DNA from: Lyophyllum atratum
Taxonomy: Eukaryota; Basidiomycota; Agaricomycetes; Agaricales; Lyophyllaceae
Direction: 5' to 3'
DNA length: 64,000 nucleotides
NCBI GenBank assembly: GCA_014905825.1
Contig: JACGCN010000019.1
Coordinates: 868,001 to 932,000 of the forward strand
Shown here piece by piece: positions 33,301 through 44,339 of this stretch. The first letter of the stretch is position 1, and each line of letters starts with the position of its first letter. The notes below the pieces were generated by a model. The model saw only the letters and a program-made list of their open reading frames with translations, searched no databases and was not told the DNA's origin. Position numbers and translations under genes: made by a program.

Positions 33301-34623
33301 AACGACAGACGATGCTGTCATTCGAGATATCTTCGGCAAGGTGTGTATTTTGAGCTCGATCGCACCGGCTACTGATGACACTTTTAGTACGGGACGATCT
33401 TTGATGTTCGGTGGCCAAGCAAGAAGTTCAAGAATACCAGGCGTTTCTGTTATGTCCAGTTTACATCCCCGGTTAGTGTGCCTGCTTCGAACTTTCTTGT
33501 ATCATTGTTTCGATGTTTCTCTTTCGCAGACGGCCGCTGAGAAGGCCCTTGAACTTCATGGCCAGGAACTCGCGCCCAATCAACCCATTAACGTTTATAT
33601 CTCAAACCCGGAACGGAGGAAGGAGAGAACGGATCAAGATGCGAACGAGAGAGAAATCTATGTCGCTGGCCTCAGCAAGTTCACCACCCAGGCCGACTTG
33701 GATAAACTATTCAAAACTGTATTTCTTGCCCTTGCATTTTTCTCCTGGTGCATTTGCTGACTATATTGTAATTTAGTATGGAACTATCAAAGAGATCAGA
33801 ATGGTCACGGACGAAAAGGGACAGTCGAAAGGTGTCGCGTTCATCGAGTTTGAACAGGAGGTCCGTTTTCTTCCATTTTCTTTCTTCAAGTGATGTTTTC
33901 CTGACGGTGTAACTCCAGAAAGATGCGTTGGCAGCTTTGGACGCCAACAATCATGAACTGAAAAAACGGCGCATCGCGGTGACGGTCGCAGATTCTCGTG
34001 GTGGGCGCGGTCGAACTAAGTGCGTACCCCTGAATGTCCGATTTCTCTATATGCTGAGCATCCCATGGAAATGCAGAAATGCTCCTGTAGATTCCGGCCT
34101 TAGCAAATTAGCAGACGCCCGAAGTAGGTCCGTGAGAGTCCGCAACCTACCAGCGGCTACACAAGAAGGCCTCCTGCAACAATTGCTTGAGAAGATCGCA
34201 GCCGTCAAACGGGTGGAAGTGTTCCAGGACAAGCAAGAAGCAGTTGTAGAGCTCGAGAATGCAGCAGTCAGTCCTTGTCATCCACTTCTATTGTTCTAAG
34301 TCACTCATTCAACGCAGGAAGCGGGAAAACTCCTCTTGCGCTCGGAGCCAGTGACGTTCAACGGAAACATATTGGAGTTCGCCGAAGAAGGTCGCGATCG
34401 TGGTCCAGTTCGACGTGCTGCCCCACCACCCAAGACTGGAGGTTTGTTCGTTCCACGTGCTGCGGTATCGCGTCCAAGGGCTGGCTTGGGTCATGCACGC
34501 AAACCCGCTGTCCAGAAGGCCGCACCCTCGAGCTCTGCTCCGTCGTCCCAGCCTGCTACAGCCTCTCAGTCAGAAGGGAAAAAAGGACAGGACGATTTCA
34601 GGAAGATGTTGGGAGGTCAATGA
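30317..34623 (+). CDS. Prp24/SART3-like U4/U6 snRNP assembly factor (HAT repeats, four RRMs)
   Basis: Nuclear splicing factor that re-anneals U4 and U6 snRNA. It starts at the ATG at 30317 (MDEAQSLEALGKVLND); an earlier TTG in the frame is not a normal fungal start. The N-terminal half is helical HAT-type repeats over about 15 short exons (SFSLDAYARYLASERRAR, AEADKRRFNGEPGAEE, WEAWIAFEHLHGSVEEL). A Lys-rich segment precedes four RRMs: STVFVAELPQGVTKEEL; STLYVTNFPETTDDAV with RRFCYVQF; REIYVAGLSKFTTQADL with KGVAFIEFEQE; and RSVRVRNLPAATQEGL. The C-terminus, GQDDFRKMLGGQ, matches the short LSm-interaction motif of Prp24 and SART3. Domain order is complete. Combining long HAT repeats with four RRMs and the LSm motif is intermediate between yeast Prp24 and human SART3. 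Confidence 0.92.
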
Positions 34624-34791
34624 GATGCGAGGCTATTTAAAGATGACAGATCTCGTCGCGAGATCTCAGATCTGTGCCTGTGACACAGCATCATCACAAC
34701 GTGTATTGGAGATGGCCTTTTGTTTCTTGGACCTCTACGATAACCAACTTTACTACTTACACATACTCTGGACTCTGATCTATTTGAATCT

Positions 34792-37137
34792 ATGGAAGTC
34801 GAGTCTGAGGTTCAAGAATCTACCACACTTGTCTTTGAATGGACACTCAGGGGCCTTAAGAACCTCTTCGATGCGACCAAGGGTGAGTCGAAGTCAAAGG
34901 TCACGAAGTCTGTTCGTTTCGGGGGCGGGCGCTGGCAAGTATGTTAAGATTTTGTGTGATTGCGCGATCCTTGCGTTGCTCATTCGACATAGATCCTTTT
35001 CTACGCGAATGCTGGCACGTCGAAGGAAGGTTCAGGCGCCTCGGAGAACGGCTACGTTAGTCTGTATCTTTCATGCGAGGTATGTCAGGTGTACTGTCCT
35101 TGTGCAAAGATGCAGAGACTTCTTCTGTCTTAGCCTACCGCAGAGGAGAAAGAGGTAGCTTTGGGCGATGGCGGAAGGTGTGTCCATATGCAAGTGTGAT
35201 GTTTGATGACATTCATTTTCCTTCACCTGCAGATGGGTTCGAGAAGGGATATATAAATTCAGTTTCGAACTTCGAAAGTAGGTCGCCCGTGTGCCCTGCT
35301 GATAAGATTCGTTCCTTAATACCCAGCCTGCAGCATAGGGAAGTCGATCCTCTATAACCTCAAAGAGGCTCATAACCATTCATTCTCCCACAAAGTAAGT
35401 CAGCGGTATAGCTCGGTATCGCTTCACTGCTCAACCTTTAAAAAAGACGGCGAATTGGGGATGGCACGTTTGATGCATCGCTAGAGGTTTCCTCATTCCT
35501 GATTCATAATCATAGGGCGCAATTTGCGAAAAGGGACAACGTATACTATCAGACGCATGGCGTCAAGTCGCAGGATGCATTTGTTATCATATGTACCATA
35601 ACATCCTCTCCTGCACCACCTCCTCCAGCACCAAGTCAGCCTCGCCAATCCGTCCCCAAACTGCTTCTTGATACCGTCGGTGGCCTTCTCGACGATCCCC
35701 TTTACTCAGACGTAGAATTCATTATCCCTGGTCGTGCTGGAAGACTGAGGTCAGCTCGTAAAATCTGGGCTTCTCGTCGACTGTTAGAGCGAGCAGATTA
35801 CTTCGAATCAAGTAAGCAACGTCTTCGTACTAAACTTGTAGTACTTGCTAACTCGTAGGCTACTCTCCAGTGTTCTCCTCTGGTTTTGCAGAGGGGTCCC
35901 CGGAAGAGTCGCAGACGCTCCTGGGTGAACACGGAGCTCCAAGTATCATCGACTCGGATGCGAATCTCGTTATGAGCGAATTTGAAGATTCAGATGACGA
36001 GGAAGATGTAGATATAGATACAGAGGACACGTCCCACCACGACGCAGAACCTAGTTCTTCTCAGGTATCACTCCCTTTGGAGTCTTCTGCCACATCTATC
36101 GCCGAAAACGCGATGGATGAAGATGTCGATATCGAAGCGGAAGGCGAACAACGCAATGTTCGGGCGAAATTATCTCACCCATCTAGCCCTCGAAGTAACC
36201 AGACTGCTATCCTTCCCTCGAGAACTCCAGATCTACCGAAAACCTCCAAATTGACTGTGGTTGTCAAGGACGTTGCTTATACCACCTACTTGGCACTCCT
36301 CTATTACGTGAGCATATTTTATTACATGACGATCGTTTCTTAACGTCCCCTTCCAGCTATACACGGATGCTATCGTGTTCGCCCCTTTGTCGTCTTCCTT
36401 CATCGTGAAGAACCGACCTTCAGCAACGATTGCTTCGGTTTCCTCTCAGCCTTCAACACCGTCAGATGCGCAAGGACACACAACTACCCAGAAACGCAGT
36501 GTTCAGCAGGATTCTGCGACGTCGAGGCGAGAGTGGATCCAGGAATGGCAGATAAACAACCCTGGGAGGCCTGCACCATGTTCCGCGAAGGCTGCCTATC
36601 GATTGGCGGATCGTGAGCGTCTTCCTTATCACTTTTTTTGGTCTCCCCAACAAAACTCAATAGGATTCGGTCTGCGAGAATTAAAAGAGAGAGCCTCACA
36701 GGTAACACAAGTGCTTCGCCGCCTTGATTTTTGATGAAACCTATTTTCACCAGCACATCTTCAAATCTCTGACGGTCGACAATATCGCGTATGAAGTATT
36801 CTCTCCCTTTGCGGCTGCGTTCGACGAGATCCGTCAAGTTTGTCACTCTCATCTCGATTGTTTCGTCGCCTTTAACCTCTTGTTAGGTTCAGGTCAATTT
36901 CTTCCTAGCCCATTGGAAGGACATCCGTGCATCAGACTCGATGCGTAATGTTTGGCAACAGATTAGGAATGGTCGACATCCGGGTTTTGAAGAGGGTCAG
37001 TCACCCATCCTATTCTATGAAAACACTCATACTCATGTCGAGCAGTCTGGCCTGTTATCGCACTCAGTTTGGAATTCAAGCCGCTCCAACAGACTCCCAA
37101 CGAAACTCCCGAAGCCGCGGGAGATGTAAGCCGCTAG
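34792..37137 (+). CDS. MATH-BTB-like protein
   Basis: Starts at the ATG at 34792 (MEVESEVQESTTLVFEWTLR). The first part resembles a MATH/TRAF fold (GLKNLFDATKGESKSK, VRFGGGRWQ, ILFYANAG) and is spread over several very short exons. A BTB/POZ domain follows (LDDPLYSDVEFIIPG, SARKIWASRRLLERADYF, ESMFSSGFAEGSPEE). It is interrupted by a long acidic, disordered insert (SEFEDSDDEEDVDIDTED). The BTB helices resume with TYLALLYYLYTDAIVFAPL and ELKERASQHIFKSL. Stop TAG at 37135-37137. Such proteins usually serve as Cullin-3 adaptors; the target is unknown. Some exon borders between 34,930 and 35,540 are inferred. Alternative: a BTB protein without a true MATH domain. Confidence 0.8.
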
Positions 37138-37231
37138 TTCGTTACGAACGAGCTCATTTTTGTATTAATACTGAATTCACGACACGCCGACGACAACTGT
37201 ACCAATGCTATCCACTATGACTGTCATTACC

Positions 37232-39682
37232 TCAGAATAGCTCGACTGAGTCAAATACGACGTTGGGGCCGAGGAAGACATCCCCAGAACTCCCACTAAT
37301 AACGTTGACTTGAATAGTATTGGAGCCAGCGATCAAAGTGCCTGGAATTGAAGTCCGAGTGAGAATGCTGCCTCGGGCATATGTGCAGAAACACTGACCG
37401 GAGGGAATTGCAAAATCGTCTGTTGGAAAAGAGGGTGGATGAATGAGAGAGCCAGGGAGGGAAGGGGAAGTACGAGATACGTACAGACTTGGTTGATGCC
37501 GCGCCAGGTGCCGCGGGTAACGCTAAATGAAGAGGTTCGACACGGGACGGACAGAATGCACATGATTAAATAGCACTCACCCACGAGAATCTACAGAAGG
37601 GGGCGCTAAGAGCAGTGTCAATTCTACGTCCGAAGAGGGCAATCGGAGATAGTTACCAGGGGGAGCACTTGAAGTCCAAGAGTTAACAGTGATCTGTGGC
37701 CGGCCGCCAGCGAAGGCTTCAGTGGTACGGATACGTAAGGTTCTTGCACCTATAGCCCTGTGAGTGATAGCTTGCAGTGATATATGAACATGATAGATAC
37801 CAATCTGCGAGGAAGACGCAGTCCATTTGATAGTAGTTGGGCTGTTCACCTATTCAAGTCCATGAGATAACTAGGTCAAGCGGGCCTAGGTATCTGCTTA
37901 CACCCTTGAATTGTGCCATCGGGAAGGACCCAGCGGAGCTAGAGCCGATAGTGTATGTGACTGGTCCCCAGCTGCTCATTCTCGTGTCAGACCTGCTCTG
38001 TGGTCAGGGACAAGGCTGAACTGAAAATTGGGTGAGAACTCACGGATGCATGGTTTGAATCTTATCAGCATTGAGGAATCTACAACAGACTGGGTGTCAG
38101 TAGATCGTATGATGCTTGTGGAAATTGTCAACTAACCCTGTTGGAGATCCGTCAACAGTGCCGATTGACCATATTGTCGTTGGCCTGCTAAGAGACGAAG
38201 TCAGGGTTAACGAGGTAGTTGCTCCTGCCCGGACGGTGACGCTGCCTGTGCCAGCCTCGAGCTCTCCTTGGTAAAGGGTTGCGGTATATGTTCCAGGCTT
38301 CATCAAGGTCCGGCTGAAGCTTCCTCTGCAGCAGATTTCATACTTAGGCATGTAGTACGACGTCATGAACGTGAACGTACCCAGATGCTGCAACCCAGTA
38401 CTGAGCAGCAGAGTTCTAAGGCGACATGCCATGTGAGTTCTAGAATGGTGAGAATAGGAAAATGACATTCTACCTTGAATCCAATAGTGACGGCAGGGCC
38501 AGAGAGAGTACCGGAGTAAGTGCCAGAGACCGTACCGCGACCAGAAGCTGGTACATAGCCCTGCAGACCAAGACTGTCCATGAAGCTTGTGTCCAGGGTC
38601 GCCGAAGGAGCTGAGCCTGTAGTGATCGCCAGAGCGTAACTTTTATCCACGTTAAGAGGAGGTGCCAATCAGAATAGAAATGAGGCACTTACGGTCCGAA
38701 GAATCCAGTGCGGTATGTCTCGGTTTGTTCGTGACCGGAGTTCATATACCAGTAAAGTTCTTGCTGAGCACTCCCTTGGTTGTTGATATCTTTGCAACAG
38801 TCAACTCATTGTAACTATTGTTTTGTTCTTCAAATGAATCACGCACCACGGAAAAATGGTCCCCCTGCGGAAGTTTCATAGCTTACGCTGGGGATGATCA
38901 TGTAGGCGCCAACGCCAGAGCCAGTGACTCCGTGAACCTGATCCCGAAGGAAGGGAACCTAGAAGTGCAAGACACGTCAAACGGTTTCCCACTATGAGAA
39001 ACATGCACTCACGCTGGAGTAGAATTTGGATCGTGTTTGCCCATTGACGAGGTACACGTCGGTACCTTCGATGGCCGTGCCACCGTTCATTTCAGCATTG
39101 GGATGGCCGGTTGGCAAGGCGGATTTTGAAAGGCGTGCAATGAAGCGAAGTTCTCCAACGGTCGGCTCCGCTGAGGCAAATGTGCCAATGTAAAGAGTAT
39201 TGATACCCGAGCGGATGATGTAGTAATGAGTCTTTGCACGATGTCAACCTCCAGCCTGCTAGTTACATGTATAACACGACTTACAATAGTACTCGTTTTG
39301 ATAGTCACGACGCCGACGTTGTTTGCAACAGAGGATGTCACAGTGGCGGACCCTAAAAAGCAGCTTCTATATCGACATGTACTTCCAGCGTGAATGCCGA
39401 CAACTGACCTAATCCAGAACTGAGTTGAGTGAATTTGGATGAATCCTGGAGCTGTTTCCCATTGAAATTCAGGGAGGTGATATCTCCGTTCGCCTTGTTA
39501 ACTAGACATCGTTAAGCATTAGACCATCTGCATATTCCATGCGAAAAGGAGATCTACGTACTAGTCGTAACAAGCCCAGCTCCAGTGTCGACGAGCAGGT
39601 TGCTACCAGAAGTGGTTATACCGAAAGCGGCAAAAACAGCCGGAAGACAGCCGAGCAAAGTTGCAATGAGAAAGAGCTTCAT
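37232..39682 (-). CDS. Rhamnogalacturonan lyase, polysaccharide lyase family 4
   Basis: Secreted enzyme that cleaves the rhamnogalacturonan I backbone of pectin by beta-elimination. The ATG at 39682 is followed by a signal peptide ([18 protein letters not shown]). The catalytic domain reads [38 protein letters not shown] and [17 protein letters not shown], then [20 protein letters not shown]. The Lys in RSKFYS and the His in QVHGV are good candidates for the catalytic pair known from PL4. An FnIII-like domain ([17 protein letters not shown]) and a C-terminal beta-sandwich domain ([23 protein letters not shown]) complete the usual three-domain layout. About ten introns. Stop at 37232-37234. 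Its presence fits a plant-degrading saprotroph. Confidence 0.92.
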
Positions 39683-40324
39683 TGCGATAGAGGAGTGCAA
39701 TTCAAAAAATCAGTCATTTTATCGTCTCTTATACGGGGATGTCGCGGATTTTTCTCGTCAACTCTCGAACAGGTGCCAAACCCTCTGCAGCATACGGGAC
39801 GCGGCTAACTCGTCCAACGTGATTCAAGCAAAGGGTTTGTAGCGGGCCGCCCTTCAATGAGGGTCGCGAAGCAATTGTGCTCTATAAAATACAGCCTGCA
39901 ACTAGTGTGCCGGAAGCTGACTGCAGATAGATACACGTCAATGAATGGCGGGCCGGAAGCACTGCGTCGATACTGAATTAGCCTAGGTAACAATAAAGAA
40001 GCTGGTCCTGGATCCTATGATGTGGGGCTTTAGGGAACGTTAGAATATGCATACGAATATGCGTCAGCGCAGCCAATGGTTGTGAGACTGTTAGCGGGCA
40101 TTCGCTAAATCTTCTGCGAATTGCGCGCGGAAATATTTGATCATTGGGTCCCACGTGTCTTGCCGAAGAAAATACGAGATGGCAAATTCGATATAGATGA
40201 AGTAAAGCGGGCCGCGCGTCGTGTAAACAAGGCAGCAGAACAACTGCCCGAAGTCAAAACTGGTCTGTTCTGAGAACGGAGAATACAAAACAAGAACAAG
40301 TCCAGTCACGAGGATGTGGGATCT
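39683..40324. other. Intergenic: upstream of PL4, downstream of GRASP gene
   Basis: Both neighbours are on the minus strand, so this is the PL4 promoter and the GRASP 3' flank. A 72-codon minus-strand frame at 40091-40309 has no ATG start and I do not support it. Confidence 0.5.
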
Positions 40325-41983
40325 TCAGTCGACACTAGTCAGGCTGCCGCGGGATGTGGTCTCCGTGCCTGCGAGACTCGCACCCCCATCAGAGTCTTCG
40401 GTGTCATCATGAGCGCTAGCTTCTTCCTGGATCGCGGAGGTGCCGGATCTCGTCGAAAGTTCCTTGGTTATACCCTGCGCGAGGAGAAGACCTTGAGGTA
40501 TGGCGGTTGAGTTACGGAACTAGGACTATGGCGTTCACGAATCACCATTCATCGGGGGACGGGCGGATGTACGCGTCGGTGTCCTGGAATTATCGGCGAA
40601 GGAGGCTGTCCGCATTGGCGTTTCTAGATTGGTTGGGTAGTGATCATGGCCAGAATGATCTGCGAAATTGGAGCCATGTCCATGTCCATGGTCATGGTCA
40701 TGGTGGTGGTCATGGTGGTGGTCATGGTGGTGGTCGTGGTGGTGGTCATGGTGGTGGTCTTGATCAGCTGACTTGGTGTAGTACGCATCTCCCTGCGTCG
40801 CGGATGCCCGGAGATCCTCTTGAGAGTGGTTATAGAGCGTGCGGGTGGTCATAGTTTCCTGGTTCCATTGCTCTTGTTCCTGTCGTCGCCATTCCTCTAA
40901 TTGCTCAGGACTAAATTGTGATTCAGAATGGACATCAGCAGGAACAAACAGCTCTTGCTCTTCGTATTCTTCTGCGGCCTCCTGGAGTTCTATGGGAGTT
41001 GATCCAGGAAGACGGTCCTCTGGCTGGGGTGGAATTCTATGGAGAAGACCAAACCTGGATCAAATTCAAACAGTGTCAGTGTCGAAGCTTTGTTCTTCGG
41101 ATCTAACGGAACGTCCGTACCCAAAGACACATCCTAATAAGCCTTCACCACCCCAATGTCGATTTGGGATCAATACCACCTCTCTAAGCGCGCTACAAAA
41201 GACATCAGGTCAGATGACGAGGAGGAAGACGCGGTACCGAGAACGAACTCAAAATCATGAGAGTAGACATATACCCTTAGCGGTTTATCAATGTGCTGAG
41301 AATAATGGATTGTGAATAATGAGAAGAATTGCAGATGGAAGAGTGGCTTACCGCTTCAACAAGGTCGTAGAAATCGTTTTCTGCGCCGAGGACTCCTCCG
41401 GACCAACCTATGCCAAAAGATTCTTACTCGAAATTCTTGATACACCCATGTCACTTACCGAGAATCCAGTCGCCCATAGGTACAAGACCCGCACTCTCCG
41501 CAGGACTACCTTCAAGCACGTCCAAAACATGCCAAACATTTTCCGTAGCTGTTTCTGGTTCACACATCCGCATACTCAGGCCTAAAAGGGACGGCTGAGG
41601 GGCAGAGCCACTGGAATGAGGTGTCGGCATATCGGTGGTTTCAGACCATGCACGCGAAGGTTTTATTGGAACAACTACAGGTTCACTTAGCATAGTGTTT
41701 ACACAACGAAAGCAGGCACACCAGCCATACCTCTTGTCCTTTGGCTTTTACTATTCCAGACCAGCAGGTTCAGCGTGCGCCCCTCATGACGTTCGACAAT
41801 CCTCTCTAACTGGGAAACATCGATTGCGTTCTCATGAGAGAGTGAAGCCCCTTCAAAGCCAACGACAAAATCGAAGAAAGGTTCGATAGTTGTCTTGGAT
41901 GCCGGAGAGTATGGTGTAACTCGAAGAACATGTAGAGCGCGTGAGGGTGGATGGTGCTCAGAGGTGGATTGGCTGGCGCCCAT
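40325..41983 (-). CDS. GRASP-family Golgi reassembly-stacking protein with His-rich tail
   Basis: Peripheral Golgi protein for stacking and unconventional secretion. I chose the ATG at 41983 because it gives MGASQSTSEHH, an N-myristoylation-type start expected for GRASP. PDZ-like domain 1: LHVLRVTPYSPASKTTIEPF, FVVGFEGASL. After an intron, VVPIKPSRAWS leads to PDZ-like domain 2: LLGLSMRMCEPETATENVWH, VLEGSPAESAGLVPMGDWIL, GGVLGAENDFYDLVEA, LLGCVFGYGLLHRIPPQP. The tail holds about five DHHH-type repeats, then HDHGHGHG. A last intron (GTGATTC...CTCAAG, about 40490-40543) adds a Ser/Thr/Glu-rich end (SAHDDTEDSDGGASL), with stop at 40325-40327. The His-rich tail is unusual. Confidence 0.9.
40680..40765 (-). 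repeat. Coding microsatellite for the His/Asp repeat of GRASP
   Basis: 12-bp units of the form CATGGTGGTGGT (plus strand) repeat about five to seven times. They encode DHHH and related units in the GRASP tail. The array keeps frame and probably varies in copy number between strains. Confidence 0.8.
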
Positions 41984-44339
41984 GTTCTGTGGACTACACT
42001 TGCTTGCCGTCACGCTCACGAATTGTCCAATCCTCCAGCCATGTGGTTGTAAATAAGCAACAATAAATAGTTACCATTTATGGCACGACTGCCGCGTTGT
42101 GGCGCTCCTCGAGTTGACATCGTACTGGGAGTGAATTTCATCCGAGTACCTCAGAAAAGTCAAGTCAAAGCTTGTTTTAGCTTATGTCTACTCCCTCTTT
42201 GATTTTACCCCCGGAGCATTGGCGACATCTGCGGTGATTTTCTGATCGTATGCAACTTGAACTTAGTAGCATCGCTACTGGTCCCTTTAGTATCGCAAGG
42301 TACTTAGAGAATTACATGTTGTCGAAGATGTCCCGAGGTGTGTATTTCTGATGAAGCTCTGTTGTCACTGAGCGAGATTCCGTAGACGTAAAATTTGAGT
42401 ACAAGCCAGCTAACTACAGGCCATACAATGTGTGCCTCTGTCATTTGAACTTCAGAACAATATATGGACACAGTAGCAGTGACCTGCAGCAGGCTTATTG
42501 ACTTCGGCCTCGGCTCACTAGCCTGTAATGGGATACGACAAATCAGCATGTGGGGATGGCATGAACCTTGTCGTTTACATCAACGTCGGGTAGCTACGGA
42601 AAAACACGCGTGAGAGGTCTGCAATGCCGCGAAGCTTCTTGGAAAGGGCAGAGTAGATATTTCCTCCGAAATATAGATCAAGGGCAAGAACTTGAACATC
42701 CGGCGAGCGAACGTTCACTCGTTAACACCCTGCTCCTAGCCAACGGGAATCCTGACACCCTGGTTGAAGCGACATATCGCTTGACTGGGTTGTTAGGACA
42801 GTGCATCGGGAAAAAAGAGGATCTGATCGTCATTTCCATATAAGTCTCCTGCAAAGTCTGATAAATATCAGCATCGCGGTCCTACGATTTCGGGGAAATA
42901 GGATTTAGAAGATCTCAGTTCAAACAGGCCTGAGGAACTTGTCAGGGTAGTTAATTTGAGGGTCATAGATTCTTGAATCTGTTCTCGGGGGATTTGCCCC
43001 GAATCCTACCTGTCATGGTTCTCAGCGAGAGTTCATGAGGACCAATCACTTATATGGATACAAATCAGATTTGGGCGTCGGCAGATGCCTCTTCGAAAGT
43101 GCATTTTATCCGATGTCGACTTGGTGCGGAAGCATGTAAGTCTAAGCCTTTCGTCTTCATGACTGCAGCACGCATAGGACGCCGTATCTTTCCACTTCTA
43201 AGCGATTTTCTGCTACAGGCCGAACCAGTGGATAAGAATCGACGCCTTGAGCTGTTGTACACCGCAGGTAGAAGGGCGAAGTGTGGGGGAGTGTGGGGTA
43301 ATACGTTCTTCCGCCCTGAACAGGACAAAAGAGCGTTGACAGGGTGTTGACAGATCTTGCAGTCCTAGAACGTATGGGTAGGAGATGTTCTTCAAGACCT
43401 TTAGAACTGGGATCAAATCATAGATCTAAGAAGAAGACTGACGCAATGCCATCTGCGGGGGCGGATGAATTGCGCGCTCCTCCGCCGATGAATGCCCGAG
43501 ACTATCGTGCGGACTCAAAAAGAAGCTGGGTCCAAGAGCTTAGATAGTGATGCGTACAGATCAAAACAAAACACATGTCAGAGCAAAGACGTAGCATATA
43601 CATTACCCGGAACATCGCCAACTGCGTATCCCAGTACGACACTTGAATGGGCAATTTTCGAGCCTAGAGGTAAGGATATGTATGTACCAGGGAGTGCAAG
43701 GAAAATTGACATCCAAACGTTGAAAGAGGTCCAGAAAATGTCGGTCGGTGTGTCAGGAGTGGAACGCAGCTCAGCAATAGTTTAAAGTCGAGAACTAACG
43801 CAGCAACATACTTGATGGAAAGCCTCAGGTGCAATCCTCTAGAGATTTTGTGTCTATAGGCGTCTATGTGTCAAGTTATTATCCAGGGTACACAGATAGT
43901 ACATAGATCCAGAGTTGGCTCTGCGTCGCGTATAAGGGTCCAGACTCCAGACTCGGCGGCGAGCTCTTTGCAGTATAAGTTATAACATTTTTCACAAAGA
44001 TCAGGTATCTTCAGAAAGCATTGGTGGTAGGATTCTGCAAAACCAGGTTGTTAGTTCTGGATAGAGGAGAGTCAGACTCAAGAGAGCTCAAGGACTGCCC
44101 AAACAGCCTAGGACTGTCACGATATGGCAAAGTCACAGCACGTGACGATCACCTTTTTTCTCCGGCGAGTTGACGACTCTGACAACCTCTGTCTTCTCCA
44201 AAATAACCACTTGCAAGCCGACGGGTCGCCTGGGCGTTGTCATTTCGGGAGAACAGCAGCACAGGTTCAGGAATGCGGTAAGAACTCGGCCCTTCTTCCT
44301 CTGTATTCGCGCGTCTGACGCCTCAAATACAGCTGATCT
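41984..44339. other. Long intergenic stretch without a supported gene
   Basis: Between the divergent GRASP and PPR genes. Several frames of 60-100 codons are open (for example plus 43054-43350 and 43492-43785), but none has recognisable motifs, and splicing between them is not evident. I see no TIRs or target duplications. It could hold a decayed gene or noncoding transcripts. Confidence 0.4.

Noticed and set aside
40091..40309. 72-codon minus-strand frame next to the GRASP gene
   Set aside because: No ATG, and it lies in the 3' flank of the gene.
41984..44339. Several 60-100-codon frames between GRASP and PPR genes
   Set aside because: No motif, no consistent splicing, and some lack an ATG. 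Left as intergenic.
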